A stretch of DNA of 64,000 nucleotides from Campylobacter concisus (GCF_003048595.2 NZ_CP049270.1:1116001-1180000), one strand, 5' to 3'; positions 49,858-59,412 are shown, counted from the stretch's first letter. Notes: generated by a model not told the origin, from the letters alone. Translations and numbers: made by a program.

Positions 49858-50919
49858 TTAGTAAATTTTAAGTTCGTTATATAAGCTATCACGCTCAACC
49901 GGCGTAAAACCAGATGTCTTTATGAGATCGCAAAATGTCTTTAGTGTAACGCCATTTGCGCTATTTGCGCCAGCTGCACTTTGGATGCTCTCTTTTTCTA
50001 TCGTGCCATCAAGATCATCAGCACCAAATTCCTGAGCTATCATCGCTAAATTTAGCGTCGAAGTAGCCCAGTAAGCTTTGATATGTGGGACATTATCAAG
50101 CACAAGACGTGAGATCGCCAGAGTCTTTAAAATTTCAGCTGATCCTAGAAATTTCACATCTTTTAAGTAGTTATTTTCTCTTTGATAGACAAGCGGGATA
50201 AACGCGTTAAATCCGCCAGTTTCGTCTTGCAAGTCTCTAATCCTTAGCATATGATCGATCCTGTTACCGCGGCTTTCTATGTGACCAAAAAGCATTGTTG
50301 CGTTGCTTTGTTTGCCGTGATCGTGCCACATTTTATGGATTTTGAGCCAGTTTTCGCTACTAACCTTGCCTTTGCAAATTTTAGCCCTAACCTCTTCATC
50401 AAAAATTTCAGCCCCGCCGCCTGGCATGCTATCGACGCCGTATTCGAGCATCTTCTCTATCACCTCATCATAGCTTAAGCCGTAATGTCTTGATAAAAAG
50501 TCGATCTCAGCTGCCGTCATCGCCTTTACGTGAAGCTCTGGATGAGCTGCTTTTATCTTTTTAAAAATTTCTAAATACCACTGCCAGCCACTTTTTGCGT
50601 TGTGAGCTGATACGATGTGTATCTCTTTTACGCCGTGGCTTACGCTCTCATCAACGATCTTTAAAATTTCTTCGTGGCTCATTAAGTATGGATTTGGATT
50701 TTTTCTGTGAGCCGAAAATGCGCAAAATTTACAAATATCAGCACAAATATTTGTTGGATTGATATGGCGATTTACATTAAAAAAGACCTTGTTGCCGTAC
50801 AGTTTTTTGCGCTTTTTATCGGCAAATTTAGCCAAGGTAAAAAGATCAAGCCCATAAAGCGAAAAAGCCTCTTGCTTGCTTAATCTCTCGCCACTTTCTA
50901 GTTTTTGTAATAGATTCAT
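49858..50919 (-). CDS. mqnE: Aminodeoxyfutalosine synthase (MqnE)
   Basis: A 353-residue radical SAM enzyme of the futalosine menaquinone pathway. The cluster motif CADICKFCAF (CX3CX2C) is near residue 60, followed by YLMSHEEIL, PGGGAEIFDEEVR, and FNAFIPLVYQRENN of the family. It adds a SAM-derived adenosyl to the enolpyruvyl benzoate precursor. The futalosine route is the known menaquinone route in Campylobacter and Helicobacter. The gene heads a minus-strand operon with the purine permease. Confidence 0.92.
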   Translation of the reverse strand: MNLLQKLESGERLSKQEAFSLYGLDLFTLAKFADKKRKKLYGNKVFFNVNRHINPTNICADICKFCAFSAHRKNPNPYLMSHEEILKIVDESVSHGVKEIHIVSAHNAKSGWQWYLEIFKKIKAAHPELHVKAMTAAEIDFLSRHYGLSYDEVIEKMLEYGVDSMPGGGAEIFDEEVRAKICKGKVSSENWLKIHKMWHDHGKQSNATMLFGHIESRGNRIDHMLRIRDLQDETGGFNAFIPLVYQRENNYLKDVKFLGSAEILKTLAISRLVLDNVPHIKAYWATSTLNLAMIAQEFGADDLDGTIEKESIQSAAGANSANGVTLKTFCDLIKTSGFTPVERDSLYNELKIY

Positions 50920-51032
50920 TATTTGTATCGTCCTAAAGCTGAACTTAAGGCTTTATTATAGGCAAATAAAGCTTTGTTTTTGCAAAAATTATGTAACATT
51001 TGCCAAGATATTTTTAACAATGGAAACATTAA

Positions 51033-53528
51033 ATGCTGTCTGATAAAAGTACCAAAAATAGCGATAATTATTTAAAAATCAAAGAGAAATTTCTTGATTT
51101 TAAGGCAAATTTACCAAAACATTTTCAAAAAAATCAGGGTAGAAATTTTGCAAATTTTTTAGCCAAAGAATACGATGATTTTATAAAATCTTATTTAAAT
51201 GAAACTATGCGAGATTTTTTTGATGATTTTATTCCGCAAAATGACAGCTTTGCCTTTAGCGTTCTAGCCACTGGCAAATACGCCCAAACCTTACTTAGCG
51301 CAAATAGTGAGCTTGAAATTTTACTAGTTTATAAAAATTTAAAAGGCTACAACATAAAGAATTTCTTAAAAGAATTTAGCGAAATTTTAAGTAGCTCTGG
51401 AATAAATTTTTATATAAAAAGCGTTGAGTTAGATGAAATTTTTACAAATTACAAAGACGATCTCAAATTTAAAAGCGAAACATCGCAAGTCCGATATATC
51501 TGTGGTTCAAAAAGTCTCTACCGCCTAGTAAAAAGTGAGATCGTAAAATTAAAAGAATTTGATAAAAAAGCCTTTTTAAACTACCATTTAAAGGCATTTT
51601 TGCCGTTTTCTAGCATCAGCTACTTAGCCCAAGAGCCAAATCTAAAAAGTGGCTTTGGCGGGATAGATGAAATTTATCACTTAAACTGTATACTAAACTG
51701 CCTAGATAGCGACATTTCAGTTAGATCACAGGCTCTAAAAGTGATGAATGAAAAAGAGATCGCTAGTTTTAATCTAAATGTGGACTTTTTACTAAGCCTA
51801 CTAACCACCTTAAATTTAACGCAAAATTCTGATACTTTTAGCGCTTCAAGCGTTGAAATCACGACAAATTTCATGCAAACAAAGTCTAAAAAGCTTCAAG
51901 ATAACGAAAGCGTTATCAGCCAAAAGATGCTAAGCTCAATGAATAATATTGCTATTTATTCAAGGTTTATAGTCGCTTCTCTTTGCAGGCCATTTTTTAA
52001 AAGCGAGCTAAGCTTTGATCAGAGAAAATTTGCAAGGCTAAAAAATGGCTTTTACGAAATAAATGGCGTTATTTACGTGCCACTTCATAAAAAGCCAGCT
52101 CTCATCGAGGATCTCATAAATGAGCTTTTAGAACTAAAAGATGTGGATTATAAATTTGACATAAGCGCGATCTTTTACATCAAGCGAGCCATCATCACAA
52201 AAAGCGGCTTGGAGCACGCTATAAGCGAGTTTAAGAAGATATTTTTAAGAAAAAATTCCTACGCGATTTTAAAATCATTGCTCGATGCGCAAATGATACA
52301 AATTTTAATAAAGCCAATGGAGCATATCAGCCAGCTAGCTCAGTACGACGGCTATCACGAATTTACAGTCGATGAGCATAGTATTTTAAGCGTAAAATTT
52401 CTTGAAAATATAAAAGATAAATTTATAAAAAATCTCTATACCGAGCTTTGCTTGGAGGGTAAAACAATGCTAAAGATCGTGACTTTAATGCACGACGTTG
52501 GCAAGGGGCTTGGCAAAGATCACGCAAATATCGGAGCAAATATCTTTAGAGCCTACGCAAACAAGCTAAATTTAAGCCAAAAAGCCGTAAATATCGGCGT
52601 CATCTTGATAAAATACCACACGCTAATGAGCAATGTCTCAAACAGAGAGGACATTTATTCGCAACGCGTTATTTTTGCTTTTATCTCAAAGCTTGGCGAC
52701 AAGCAGGTTTTAAAACTACTTTACATCCTTAGCTACTGCGTGATAAATGCGACAAATGAGAGGCTTTATAATGCCTACACAGCAAAGCTTTTAAGGGAAC
52801 TTTATGAAATTTCTCTTAGTGCATTTAGCGATGAAAATTTACTTGATGAAGCGACAAGACGTGTAAAAAAAGAGCAGTCTATAAAACGAAATAGCGAGTT
52901 TTTGGCGCTTGAGTCAAGCTTGCAAGAGAAAATTTTTAAAATTACATCAAATCTTGTCTTTATAAAATATAATGCGAGTGAGATCATAAATTTAAGCAAG
53001 GTCGCAGATAGCTTAGATGCGACAGAAATTTTTATAAATAACTCTAAAAATTTAAGCATTCAGATCTATACAAAAAAGAGTCTAAATTTAAGCGCCCTGC
53101 TCTATGAATTTGCCAAATTTGACCTTGCATACATGGAAATTTTTGAGCTATTTGAGAAGAAATTTTATATTAGGCTTGATTTTAACCAAAATGTTAAAAA
53201 AGAGGAGCTTGAAATTACTAAAAATTTAGCTCTAAAATCCCTAAATAGTGAGGTTCTAAAAGAGCCTTTGAAACCAAACATTAACAAAGATGAGATAAAC
53301 TTCGAGCTAAATCACTCAAAAGATTACGCCAAACTTAACATCAACGCAAAAGATCAGCGTGGGCTAATGGCTTATGTGATGAGTGTTTTTGACAGGCTTC
53401 ATTTTCAAGTCACGAGTGCTAGAATTCAAACGGTCAAAAATAGAACAAGAAATCTCTTTTTGATCGAGAAAAACGAACGACTTGAGAGCAAAGGCGAAGA
53501 GATATTAAATTTATTAATAAGTGAGTAA
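51033..53528 (+). CDS. GlnD-like protein with degenerate nucleotidyltransferase domain, HD and ACT domains
   Basis: An 831-residue protein laid out like the PII uridylyltransferase GlnD: N-terminal nucleotidyltransferase (residues about 70-140), linker, HD hydrolase, two ACT regions. The catalytic G-S/DxD loop reads TGKYAQTLLSANSELEILLV, so the two metal-binding Asp are Glu (residues 93 and 95). The HD part keeps its residues: DEHSILSV (His449) and LMHDVGKGLGKDH (His487, Asp488). The last 65 residues form an ACT domain with DQRGLMAYVMSVFDRLHFQV. A demodified-PII hydrolase or a nucleotide hydrolase sensing amino acids is more likely than a uridylyltransferase. glmS starts 3 bases later. Confidence 0.8.
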   Translation: MLSDKSTKNSDNYLKIKEKFLDFKANLPKHFQKNQGRNFANFLAKEYDDFIKSYLNETMRDFFDDFIPQNDSFAFSVLATGKYAQTLLSANSELEILLVYKNLKGYNIKNFLKEFSEILSSSGINFYIKSVELDEIFTNYKDDLKFKSETSQVRYICGSKSLYRLVKSEIVKLKEFDKKAFLNYHLKAFLPFSSISYLAQEPNLKSGFGGIDEIYHLNCILNCLDSDISVRSQALKVMNEKEIASFNLNVDFLLSLLTTLNLTQNSDTFSASSVEITTNFMQTKSKKLQDNESVISQKMLSSMNNIAIYSRFIVASLCRPFFKSELSFDQRKFARLKNGFYEINGVIYVPLHKKPALIEDLINELLELKDVDYKFDISAIFYIKRAIITKSGLEHAISEFKKIFLRKNSYAILKSLLDAQMIQILIKPMEHISQLAQYDGYHEFTVDEHSILSVKFLENIKDKFIKNLYTELCLEGKTMLKIVTLMHDVGKGLGKDHANIGANIFRAYANKLNLSQKAVNIGVILIKYHTLMSNVSNREDIYSQRVIFAFISKLGDKQVLKLLYILSYCVINATNERLYNAYTAKLLRELYEISLSAFSDENLLDEATRRVKKEQSIKRNSEFLALESSLQEKIFKITSNLVFIKYNASEIINLSKVADSLDATEIFINNSKNLSIQIYTKKSLNLSALLYEFAKFDLAYMEIFELFEKKFYIRLDFNQNVKKEELEITKNLALKSLNSEVLKEPLKPNINKDEINFELNHSKDYAKLNINAKDQRGLMAYVMSVFDRLHFQVTSARIQTVKNRTRNLFLIEKNERLESKGEEILNLLISE

Positions 53529-53531
53529 AAA

Positions 53532-55343
53532 ATGTGTGGAATCGTAGGATACATCGGAGATAAAGAGAAAAAAGAGGTCATTTTAAGCGGTCTAAAAGAG
53601 CTTGAGTACCGAGGATATGACAGCGCTGGCATGGCTGTGATGAGTGATGGCAAGATCGACTTTTTTAAGGCTGTTGGTAAGCTTGAAAATTTAGTCCTAA
53701 AGACAAAGGACTTTACATCAGAAGGTTTTGGCGTGGCGATAGGTCATACACGCTGGGCTACGCACGGCAAACCAACCGAGATAAACGCTCACCCACACCT
53801 TGGAGAGCACTCATTTGTCGTTCACAACGGCATCATCGAAAACTACAAAGAGCTTAAAGATGAGCTTGAGGCAAAGGGCGTGAAATTTGTCAGCCAAACC
53901 GACACCGAAGTGATCGTGCATCTTTTTGAAGAAATTTTAAAAGAGAAAAAAGACCCATTTAAGGCTTATGAGGCGACTATCGCAAAGCTTAGAGGCGCTT
54001 ATGCGACGCTACTTATCACAAAAACTGCACCTGATAAGATATTTTTCGCAAAAGATGCTGCTCCTATGGCGATAGGCAAAAGCGACAAAAAAGAGCTATA
54101 TTTTGCCTCATCAGATGCCCCACTTATCGGCAACGCAACAGAAGTAGCATATCTTGATGATAACAACTACGGCTACGTGAGCTTAGATGAGATAGCTGTT
54201 TTCAAACACGGCAAAAAGGCTAACATAACATTTAACGCACTGCCAAAAGATAAGAGCTATGCCCAAAAAGAGGGTTATACATTTTTTATGGAGAAAGAAA
54301 TTTACGAGCAAGGCACTGTTGTGTCTGAAACCATCATGGGAAGGGTTAAAAACCACAAAGTAACCCTTGAAAATTTAGACGATGAATACCTAAAAGGCAT
54401 CGATGATGTCGTGCTTTGTGCGTGCGGTACGAGCTACCATGCAGCGCTAACTGCAAGCTATCTGTTTGAAAGGCTTGCTAAAGTTAGAACAAAGGTCGAA
54501 GTGGCAAGCGAATTTAGATACAGAAAGCCTTATCTAAACAAAAACTCGCTCTTCATCGTCATCTCGCAAAGTGGCGAGACAGCTGACACTCTTGAGGCGC
54601 TTAGGATAGCAAAAGAGGCTGGACTAAGGACACTTGCGATTTGCAACGTCGATAACTCATCTATCGTTAGACTAGCTGACAATACTCTTCTAACTCGTGC
54701 TGGCATCGAAAAAGGTGTGGCGAGCACAAAGGCCTTTGCAACGCAGATCATCGTACTTTGGATGCTTGTGCTTCAAATGGCATCAACAAAAGAATCTATC
54801 AGCAAAAAAGAGCTTGATCACGAGATCAAAACGCTTCTTCACATTCCACAAATTTTAAATATCAATAACTCTCTTCAAGAGAAGCTTCACCGCCTAAGCA
54901 AGCACTATTTACACGGTCATGGCTTCTTCTTTATCGGTAGAGATATCTTCTATCCGCTAGCACTTGAAGGTGCGCTAAAGCTTAAAGAAATTTCATATCT
55001 TCACGCCGAAGGCTATCCATCAGGTGAAATGAAACACGGCCCTATCGCACTTGCAGATGAGAAGCTATTTACGATCGCTTTAATGCCTCAAAATTTACTT
55101 TACGAAAAAACAAAAAGCAATGTCGAAGAGCTTGCCGCAAGAGATGCTTACATCCTGGCGATAAGCCCACTTGAGTTTGAGCTAAGCGATGACTACGTAA
55201 AAACAAGCGTTCAAGATCATTATATGAGCGAATTTTTTGAGATGATGCTAGTGCTTCAGCTACTTGCACTTGAAATTTCTGTTAGACTTGGCAACAACGT
55301 CGATATGCCAAGGAATCTTGCAAAAAGCGTAACTGTCGAATAA
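53532..55343 (+). CDS. glmS: Glutamine-fructose-6-phosphate aminotransferase (isomerizing)
   Basis: A 603-residue enzyme making glucosamine-6-phosphate. The glutaminase half starts MCGIVGYIGD with the nucleophile Cys2 and has HTRWATHGKPTEINAHPH. The two SIS sugar-isomerase domains carry CGTSYHAAL, VISQSGETADTLEALR and the C-terminal DMPRNLAKSVTVE. It follows the GlnD-like gene by 3 bases, so both are probably co-transcribed; the pairing of a glutamine-related sensor with a glutamine-using enzyme is suggestive. Confidence 0.97.
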   Translation: MCGIVGYIGDKEKKEVILSGLKELEYRGYDSAGMAVMSDGKIDFFKAVGKLENLVLKTKDFTSEGFGVAIGHTRWATHGKPTEINAHPHLGEHSFVVHNGIIENYKELKDELEAKGVKFVSQTDTEVIVHLFEEILKEKKDPFKAYEATIAKLRGAYATLLITKTAPDKIFFAKDAAPMAIGKSDKKELYFASSDAPLIGNATEVAYLDDNNYGYVSLDEIAVFKHGKKANITFNALPKDKSYAQKEGYTFFMEKEIYEQGTVVSETIMGRVKNHKVTLENLDDEYLKGIDDVVLCACGTSYHAALTASYLFERLAKVRTKVEVASEFRYRKPYLNKNSLFIVISQSGETADTLEALRIAKEAGLRTLAICNVDNSSIVRLADNTLLTRAGIEKGVASTKAFATQIIVLWMLVLQMASTKESISKKELDHEIKTLLHIPQILNINNSLQEKLHRLSKHYLHGHGFFFIGRDIFYPLALEGALKLKEISYLHAEGYPSGEMKHGPIALADEKLFTIALMPQNLLYEKTKSNVEELAARDAYILAISPLEFELSDDYVKTSVQDHYMSEFFEMMLVLQLLALEISVRLGNNVDMPRNLAKSVTVE

Positions 55344-55434
55344 CTCGTGTGGCTGGCATCTTGCTGGCTACTTAAATTTTTATAAAAGTAGTTTTGCATT
55401 ATGCTACTAAACATAAATATTATATTAATATTTT

Positions 55435-55457
55435 TATAATATTTGCTTATATATAAT
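55435..55457 (+). promoter_or_regulatory. Two candidate -10 boxes for the CsgG-like gene
   Basis: TATAAT at 55435-55440 and again at 55452-55457, both in very A/T-rich sequence, about 35-50 bases upstream of the ATG. One of them is probably the promoter. Confidence 0.5.
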
Positions 55458-55490
55458 ATTAAAAAACCAACTTAAATATTAAGGATAAAA

Positions 55491-56279
55491 ATGAAGTTAA
55501 GTTCATCTTTACTAAGCATAGGCCTTGGAGTTTTACTTTTAAGCGGTTGTGCAACTGGCAATAGCAACGGTGTAACTGGCAGTGCTGCTGGAAGCAATAA
55601 CAATAATGCTAACACAAAAATAGAAAAATGCAGTAGCACTCTTGGAACACTTGCGTTTTATGAAGACCAAAATTCTGATTGGTATTCATATTTAACACAC
55701 AACTACAAGCTCACATCAACTATTCCGGTTTTGCGTCTTCTTGCGCAACAAACTGGTTGTTTTGTTATAGTTGAACGTGGCGCTATGATGGATAATATGA
55801 TGCAAGAGCGTGCACTTGATAGATCAGGCGAACTACGTGGTGGTTCCGGCTTTGGTAAAGGTAAAATGGTAGCAGCTGATTATACTATTCGCCCTGAAAT
55901 TTTCTTTAGCAACGAAGATACAGGCGGAGCAGGTGCTCTTGTTGAAGCACTTTTTGGTAGTGTAGCAGGTGCTATAGCTGGTGGTTTTTCAACAAAAGAG
56001 ACACAAACCACATTGGTTCTTATAGAAAATCGTTCAGGTGTTCAATTAGCGGCAGCTATTGGCTCAGCTTCTAGCACTGACTTCTTTGGCATGGGCGGCG
56101 GTGCTGGCGCTTCTCTTGGCGCGGGACTTGGCGTATATTCAAGAACACCTGAGGGAAAAACACTTGTAAATGCTTTTCTTGATTCGATGAATCAATTAGT
56201 TATTGCCCTAAAAGATTACAAAGCACAAACCGTAAAAGGTGGTCTTGGAAAAGGCGGAAGTCTAAAAGTAGGAGAATAA
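55491..56279 (+). CDS. CsgG/HfaB-like outer-membrane lipoprotein
   Basis: A 262-residue lipoprotein with lipobox LLLSGC (Cys19), followed by a Ser/Asn/Gly-rich linker. The mature part has the CsgG-type pattern: RLLAQQTGCFVIVERGAMMDNMMQER, then AADYTIRPEIFF, a Gly/Ala-rich stretch (residues about 155-175 and 196-215) and a last helix LVNAFLDSMNQLVIALKDY. CsgG forms a pore exporting curli subunits. No curli genes are nearby. The Gly/Ala-rich insertions are unusual. The next gene starts 1 base after its stop, and its product may be a partner. Confidence 0.65.
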   Translation: MKLSSSLLSIGLGVLLLSGCATGNSNGVTGSAAGSNNNNANTKIEKCSSTLGTLAFYEDQNSDWYSYLTHNYKLTSTIPVLRLLAQQTGCFVIVERGAMMDNMMQERALDRSGELRGGSGFGKGKMVAADYTIRPEIFFSNEDTGGAGALVEALFGSVAGAIAGGFSTKETQTTLVLIENRSGVQLAAAIGSASSTDFFGMGGGAGASLGAGLGVYSRTPEGKTLVNAFLDSMNQLVIALKDYKAQTVKGGLGKGGSLKVGE

Positions 56280-56280
56280 C

Positions 56281-56703
56281 ATGAAATTTTTAGCCATTTT
56301 ATTTTGTTCATTGACTTTTTTGTTTGCTATGAGTTATGAAAAAAAAGTTGAAGCTAGGCTTTGTGGTCTTATAAATCAAAGAGAAATGGCTAAAATTTAT
56401 GGCGATATAAGAAGCATTGATAGCTTTGACAAAAAAATAGAAAGCTACAAATTTCGCAACGGAATAGAAAAATTTGACGAGGATAGTTGCCGTGCAAATG
56501 GCTACTATCCTGTTGATCCAAACTATGCGCCATATCCGCCTAACTACCGCCCATACTATCGAAATGAGTACGAAAGATATGATAGATTTCAGCGTGGTTA
56601 CCGCGGAGGCTACTATAACGATGACGACTATGATGATGGTTTTGAGCGTGGATATAGACGTGGTTATAAGGATGCTAAAAGAGATTATAGGTTAGGTAGA
56701 TAA
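56281..56703 (+). CDS. Exported Tyr/Arg/Asp-rich protein of unknown function
   Basis: A 140-residue protein with a signal peptide (MKFLAILFCSLTFLFAMS), a helical middle part with two Cys, and a C-terminal third made of Tyr, Arg, Pro, Asp and Gly (YPPNYRPYYRNEYERYDRF, then an acidic YYNDDDYDDG and basic RGYRRGYKDAKRDYR). Co-transcribed with the CsgG-like lipoprotein (1-base gap). The sticky tail could bind polysaccharide or nucleic acid or act as an adhesive, but this is speculation. Confidence 0.6.
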   Translation: MKFLAILFCSLTFLFAMSYEKKVEARLCGLINQREMAKIYGDIRSIDSFDKKIESYKFRNGIEKFDEDSCRANGYYPVDPNYAPYPPNYRPYYRNEYERYDRFQRGYRGGYYNDDDYDDGFERGYRRGYKDAKRDYRLGR

Positions 56704-56812
56704 CTTATCTAGCCTTAACCTTGGCTTAATTCTAATAAAAATGATTTTTACAAATAACAAATCAAAAGCAATATATATATCAAATTTTGTTGCTATAAAT
56801 AAGTTCAGTGCA

Positions 56813-57658
56813 TTGATTAAAAATTACAAAATCTGTGGATACGACAACATCCCAACTACCCAAATTTTTCTTTCGACAAAAGAGTAATAGACACCCTTAC
56901 AAATAAGCTAGAGCAAGACCATAAAAATTTAAAAGAGCTAACAAGCAATATCAGCAGAGACGATCTTTTAAAGGTGCAAATTAATGCGCTTGAAGATGAA
57001 ATAATAAGCTCATCTCTCATAGAGGGCGAGAGACTTAATAGATCAAGCATTCGCTCGTAGATAAAAAAGAGGCTAGATGAAAATTTTGACTGGCTAGCTG
57101 ATACTCATGCGACTAGACACAGTGTTAATCTAGTCTCGCTTTTGCTTGATGCAAATTTAAACAAAGCTCCTATGAACTTCGAGCGGCTACATGGCTGGCA
57201 CAATGCCTTGTTTGAATATAGTCAAAGCAAAAACCACAAGATAAAAAGAGCTAAATTTAGAGATGATGAGATGAGCGTAGTCTCAGCTCCTTCAAAAAAT
57301 AGGCAAATCCACTATGAAGCCTTGCCAGCAGAGCGTGTAGAAAATGAAATGAGAAATTTTTTAAATTTTATCAGAAAACGCCTATGTAAAAAGCGCCTTA
57401 GCGCACCTTTGGTTTGTTGATCATCCATCCTTATGATGACGGTAATGGACGCATAACAAGGGCTTTGGCACACTACTTTTTAAAAGAAGATGTTGTTAAG
57501 CCATTTTATATCTCTAGCACTATTTAAGCAAATAGAAAAAATTATTATGAAATTTTAGAACAGATAACAAAGCTTGGAAATAATTTAAATTTTGATTTCA
57601 CAGAGTGGATAATGTAGCACACCTACAATCAGTAAATAGCACTATAAACAAGCTATAA
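56813..57658 (+). pseudogene. Decayed Fic-family protein (Fic/DOC adenylyltransferase)
   Basis: The region can be read as one Fic protein only by jumping frames. The start (KNYKICGYDNIP) is in one frame, and FDKRVIDTLTNKLEQDHKN with the SSSLIEGERLNRSSIRS segment in a second. An in-frame TAG is at 57058-57060, further frameshifts are near 57375 and 57418, then the Fic motif HPYDDGNGRITRAL at 57426 and a TAA at 57525. A shift near 57617 gives the last residues AHLQSVNSTINKL. The catalytic motif HPxxDGNGR itself is intact. In full length it would be a DUF4172-type Fic, a class that AMPylates targets. Multiple lesions make sequencing error unlikely; the gene is dead. Confidence 0.85.
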
Positions 57659-57706
57659 GCTTACTAAAAATATAAAATTTCTATCGTAATTTAAGAGTCA
57701 AAGCCA

Positions 57707-58201
57707 TTAAATTTTATCTTTACCTAGTATCGTTGTCAGCTGTTCTTTGATTCTATCATCAAATTCACTAACGCTTATGACACCCCTACTTTCGCACATC
57801 TTAGCATCATTAACATCACAGTAGTCGCTAAGTGCGTTTTTGTATCCGCCCCTTATACAAGCCTCTCTGTCTTCTAAAAATCCAGCCCCACCAAGGATTA
57901 ATACGCCAAGGTCAAAACCTATCTTAAATTTCGCACTCGCCGAGCTTTTAACCCAGCTTAAAAATATCTCATCGTATCTTAATCCAAGTGCTCCAACGCC
58001 ATCTGGCACGACTAAGATATCCACACCATAAAGACTTTCAGCATAAATTTCTGGATGAAGCCTGACGCCAAATTCATCGACAACCTCAGGCTTTAGTGCG
58101 TAAGTCTTGATATTAAAATCCTCAAATTTATGTAAAAAATCATAAATTTTGGCAAAGCTTAGTAGATTTAGCTTGTCAAACATCAAAATGCCAACTTTCA
58201 T
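57707..58201 (-). CDS. DJ-1/PfpI-family protein lacking the nucleophilic cysteine
   Basis: A 164-residue protein of the class I glutamine amidotransferase-like fold: GILMFDKLNLLSFAKIYDFL at the N-terminus, LVVPDGVGAL near residue 64, and FDLGVLILGGAGFL at the expected nucleophile elbow (around residue 97). The elbow Cys typical of DJ-1/PfpI enzymes is replaced by Asp in this alignment, so catalysis as a protease or glyoxalase seems lost. It is the distal gene after dapD (11-base gap). Function unknown. Confidence 0.65.
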   Translation of the reverse strand: MKVGILMFDKLNLLSFAKIYDFLHKFEDFNIKTYALKPEVVDEFGVRLHPEIYAESLYGVDILVVPDGVGALGLRYDEIFLSWVKSSASAKFKIGFDLGVLILGGAGFLEDREACIRGGYKNALSDYCDVNDAKMCESRGVISVSEFDDRIKEQLTTILGKDKI

Positions 58202-58212
58202 GCTAGCTCCTT

Positions 58213-59412
58213 TTAATGAAGTGCCTCATTTAGCTTGATCGCCCTTTTGCTCGCACTTGCAGTAATCTGACCTGTTTGGCTATTTTGTCTAAAATGAAGT
58301 CCATTTAGCCCGCCAAGTTCAAGTGTTTTGTAAATTTCAGCTTCAAATTTAAACTCTGGATTTAGCTTAGCTAGCTTTTCGCGCTCGTTAGCTGATATAT
58401 AGACTTTTGTGCCCTCAAGCACCGCTATGCCAGCATCCACGATGCAGTTATCGCCAAGAGGTACGCCTGTGACTGAGTTTGCGCCAAGCAAGCAGTGTTT
58501 GCCGATGCTTACAGGATTGCCGTTTGTGCCACTTAGCACGCCAAGTATGCTAGCTCCGCCACCTACGTCGCTACCCTCGCCCACTACGACAGAGCTACTG
58601 ACTCTGCCTTCAACCATCACGCCACCGGTTGTACCTGCGTTAAAGTTGATGTAGGCAGCACCAGGCATAACGACTGTGCCAGGATGCACAGCAGCACCCA
58701 TGCGAACCTTGGCTGAGTCTAAAATTCTCGTATTATCAGCTGGAATAATATGGCTTAAAAATCTTGGGAATTTATCGACGCTAACGATCGCTGGATATTC
58801 GCCAAACATCTTTAGAGAAATTTCATTTTCTCTTAGCCATTCAAGCTCGATTGGCGTATTTTGGCTAGTCCATGCAACATTTGGTAACACACCAAAAGCT
58901 CCATCAAGCACGATTGTCCTAGGTGCGACTTTGCCAAGCGATATCAAGTAAAGCTTGAGATATACAGCCTCCACGCTAAGTGGTTTTGCATCATCAAACA
59001 AAAACACAAGCTTAAATTTATTCTCATTTAGTTCAAGATCGTCATCAAATGCCATTTTTACGGCATGCAAATTTTGTACATTTTTATGAGAGCTTATCTC
59101 TTTTTCAAAGACGCTAAAGAGCTTGCTGGCTTTTTTCACTACTTTTGGTGTAAGATCAGCTACAAATTCAGAGCCGTTAAAATCAACCTTAACATCACAT
59201 TTTTGCAAAGCATAGATATAAGCAGCTGCGCTTAAAAAGCTCTCTTTGTAGTTTACAACAGCAAAAGTCGCTTGCAAAATTTTATCTGTATTTTTTTGTC
59301 CACGATCGATCCTAGCGATACCAAAAGCAAGTGGATCTTTGTAGCAATCTTTTTTTCTAAATTCTTCAAAAAATTCCTTAAATTCATTTGCATCTTTAAA
59401 CTCTTTAGACAT
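58213..59412 (-). CDS. dapD: Tetrahydrodipicolinate N-succinyltransferase
   Basis: A 399-residue enzyme of the succinyl branch of lysine/diaminopimelate synthesis. The central part is a left-handed beta helix of hexapeptide repeats (about residues 235-340, AAVHPGTVVMPGAAYINFNAG, then VGGGASILGVLSGTNGN and GKHCLLGANSVTG). The N-terminal domain is long, as in other epsilonproteobacterial DapD proteins. It is the first gene of a two-gene operon with the DJ-1-like gene. Confidence 0.93.
   Translation of the reverse strand: MSKEFKDANEFKEFFEEFRKKDCYKDPLAFGIARIDRGQKNTDKILQATFAVVNYKESFLSAAAYIYALQKCDVKVDFNGSEFVADLTPKVVKKASKLFSVFEKEISSHKNVQNLHAVKMAFDDDLELNENKFKLVFLFDDAKPLSVEAVYLKLYLISLGKVAPRTIVLDGAFGVLPNVAWTSQNTPIELEWLRENEISLKMFGEYPAIVSVDKFPRFLSHIIPADNTRILDSAKVRMGAAVHPGTVVMPGAAYINFNAGTTGGVMVEGRVSSSVVVGEGSDVGGGASILGVLSGTNGNPVSIGKHCLLGANSVTGVPLGDNCIVDAGIAVLEGTKVYISANEREKLAKLNPEFKFEAEIYKTLELGGLNGLHFRQNSQTGQITASASKRAIKLNEALH

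Noticed and set aside
55344-55434. Terminator after glmS based on repeated GCTGGC
   Set aside because: The two copies are direct repeats, not inverted, so they cannot form a stem.
57142-57420. A 92-residue ORF as an intact gene
   Set aside because: It is the middle piece of the Fic remnant, with the catalytic motif in another frame just after it.
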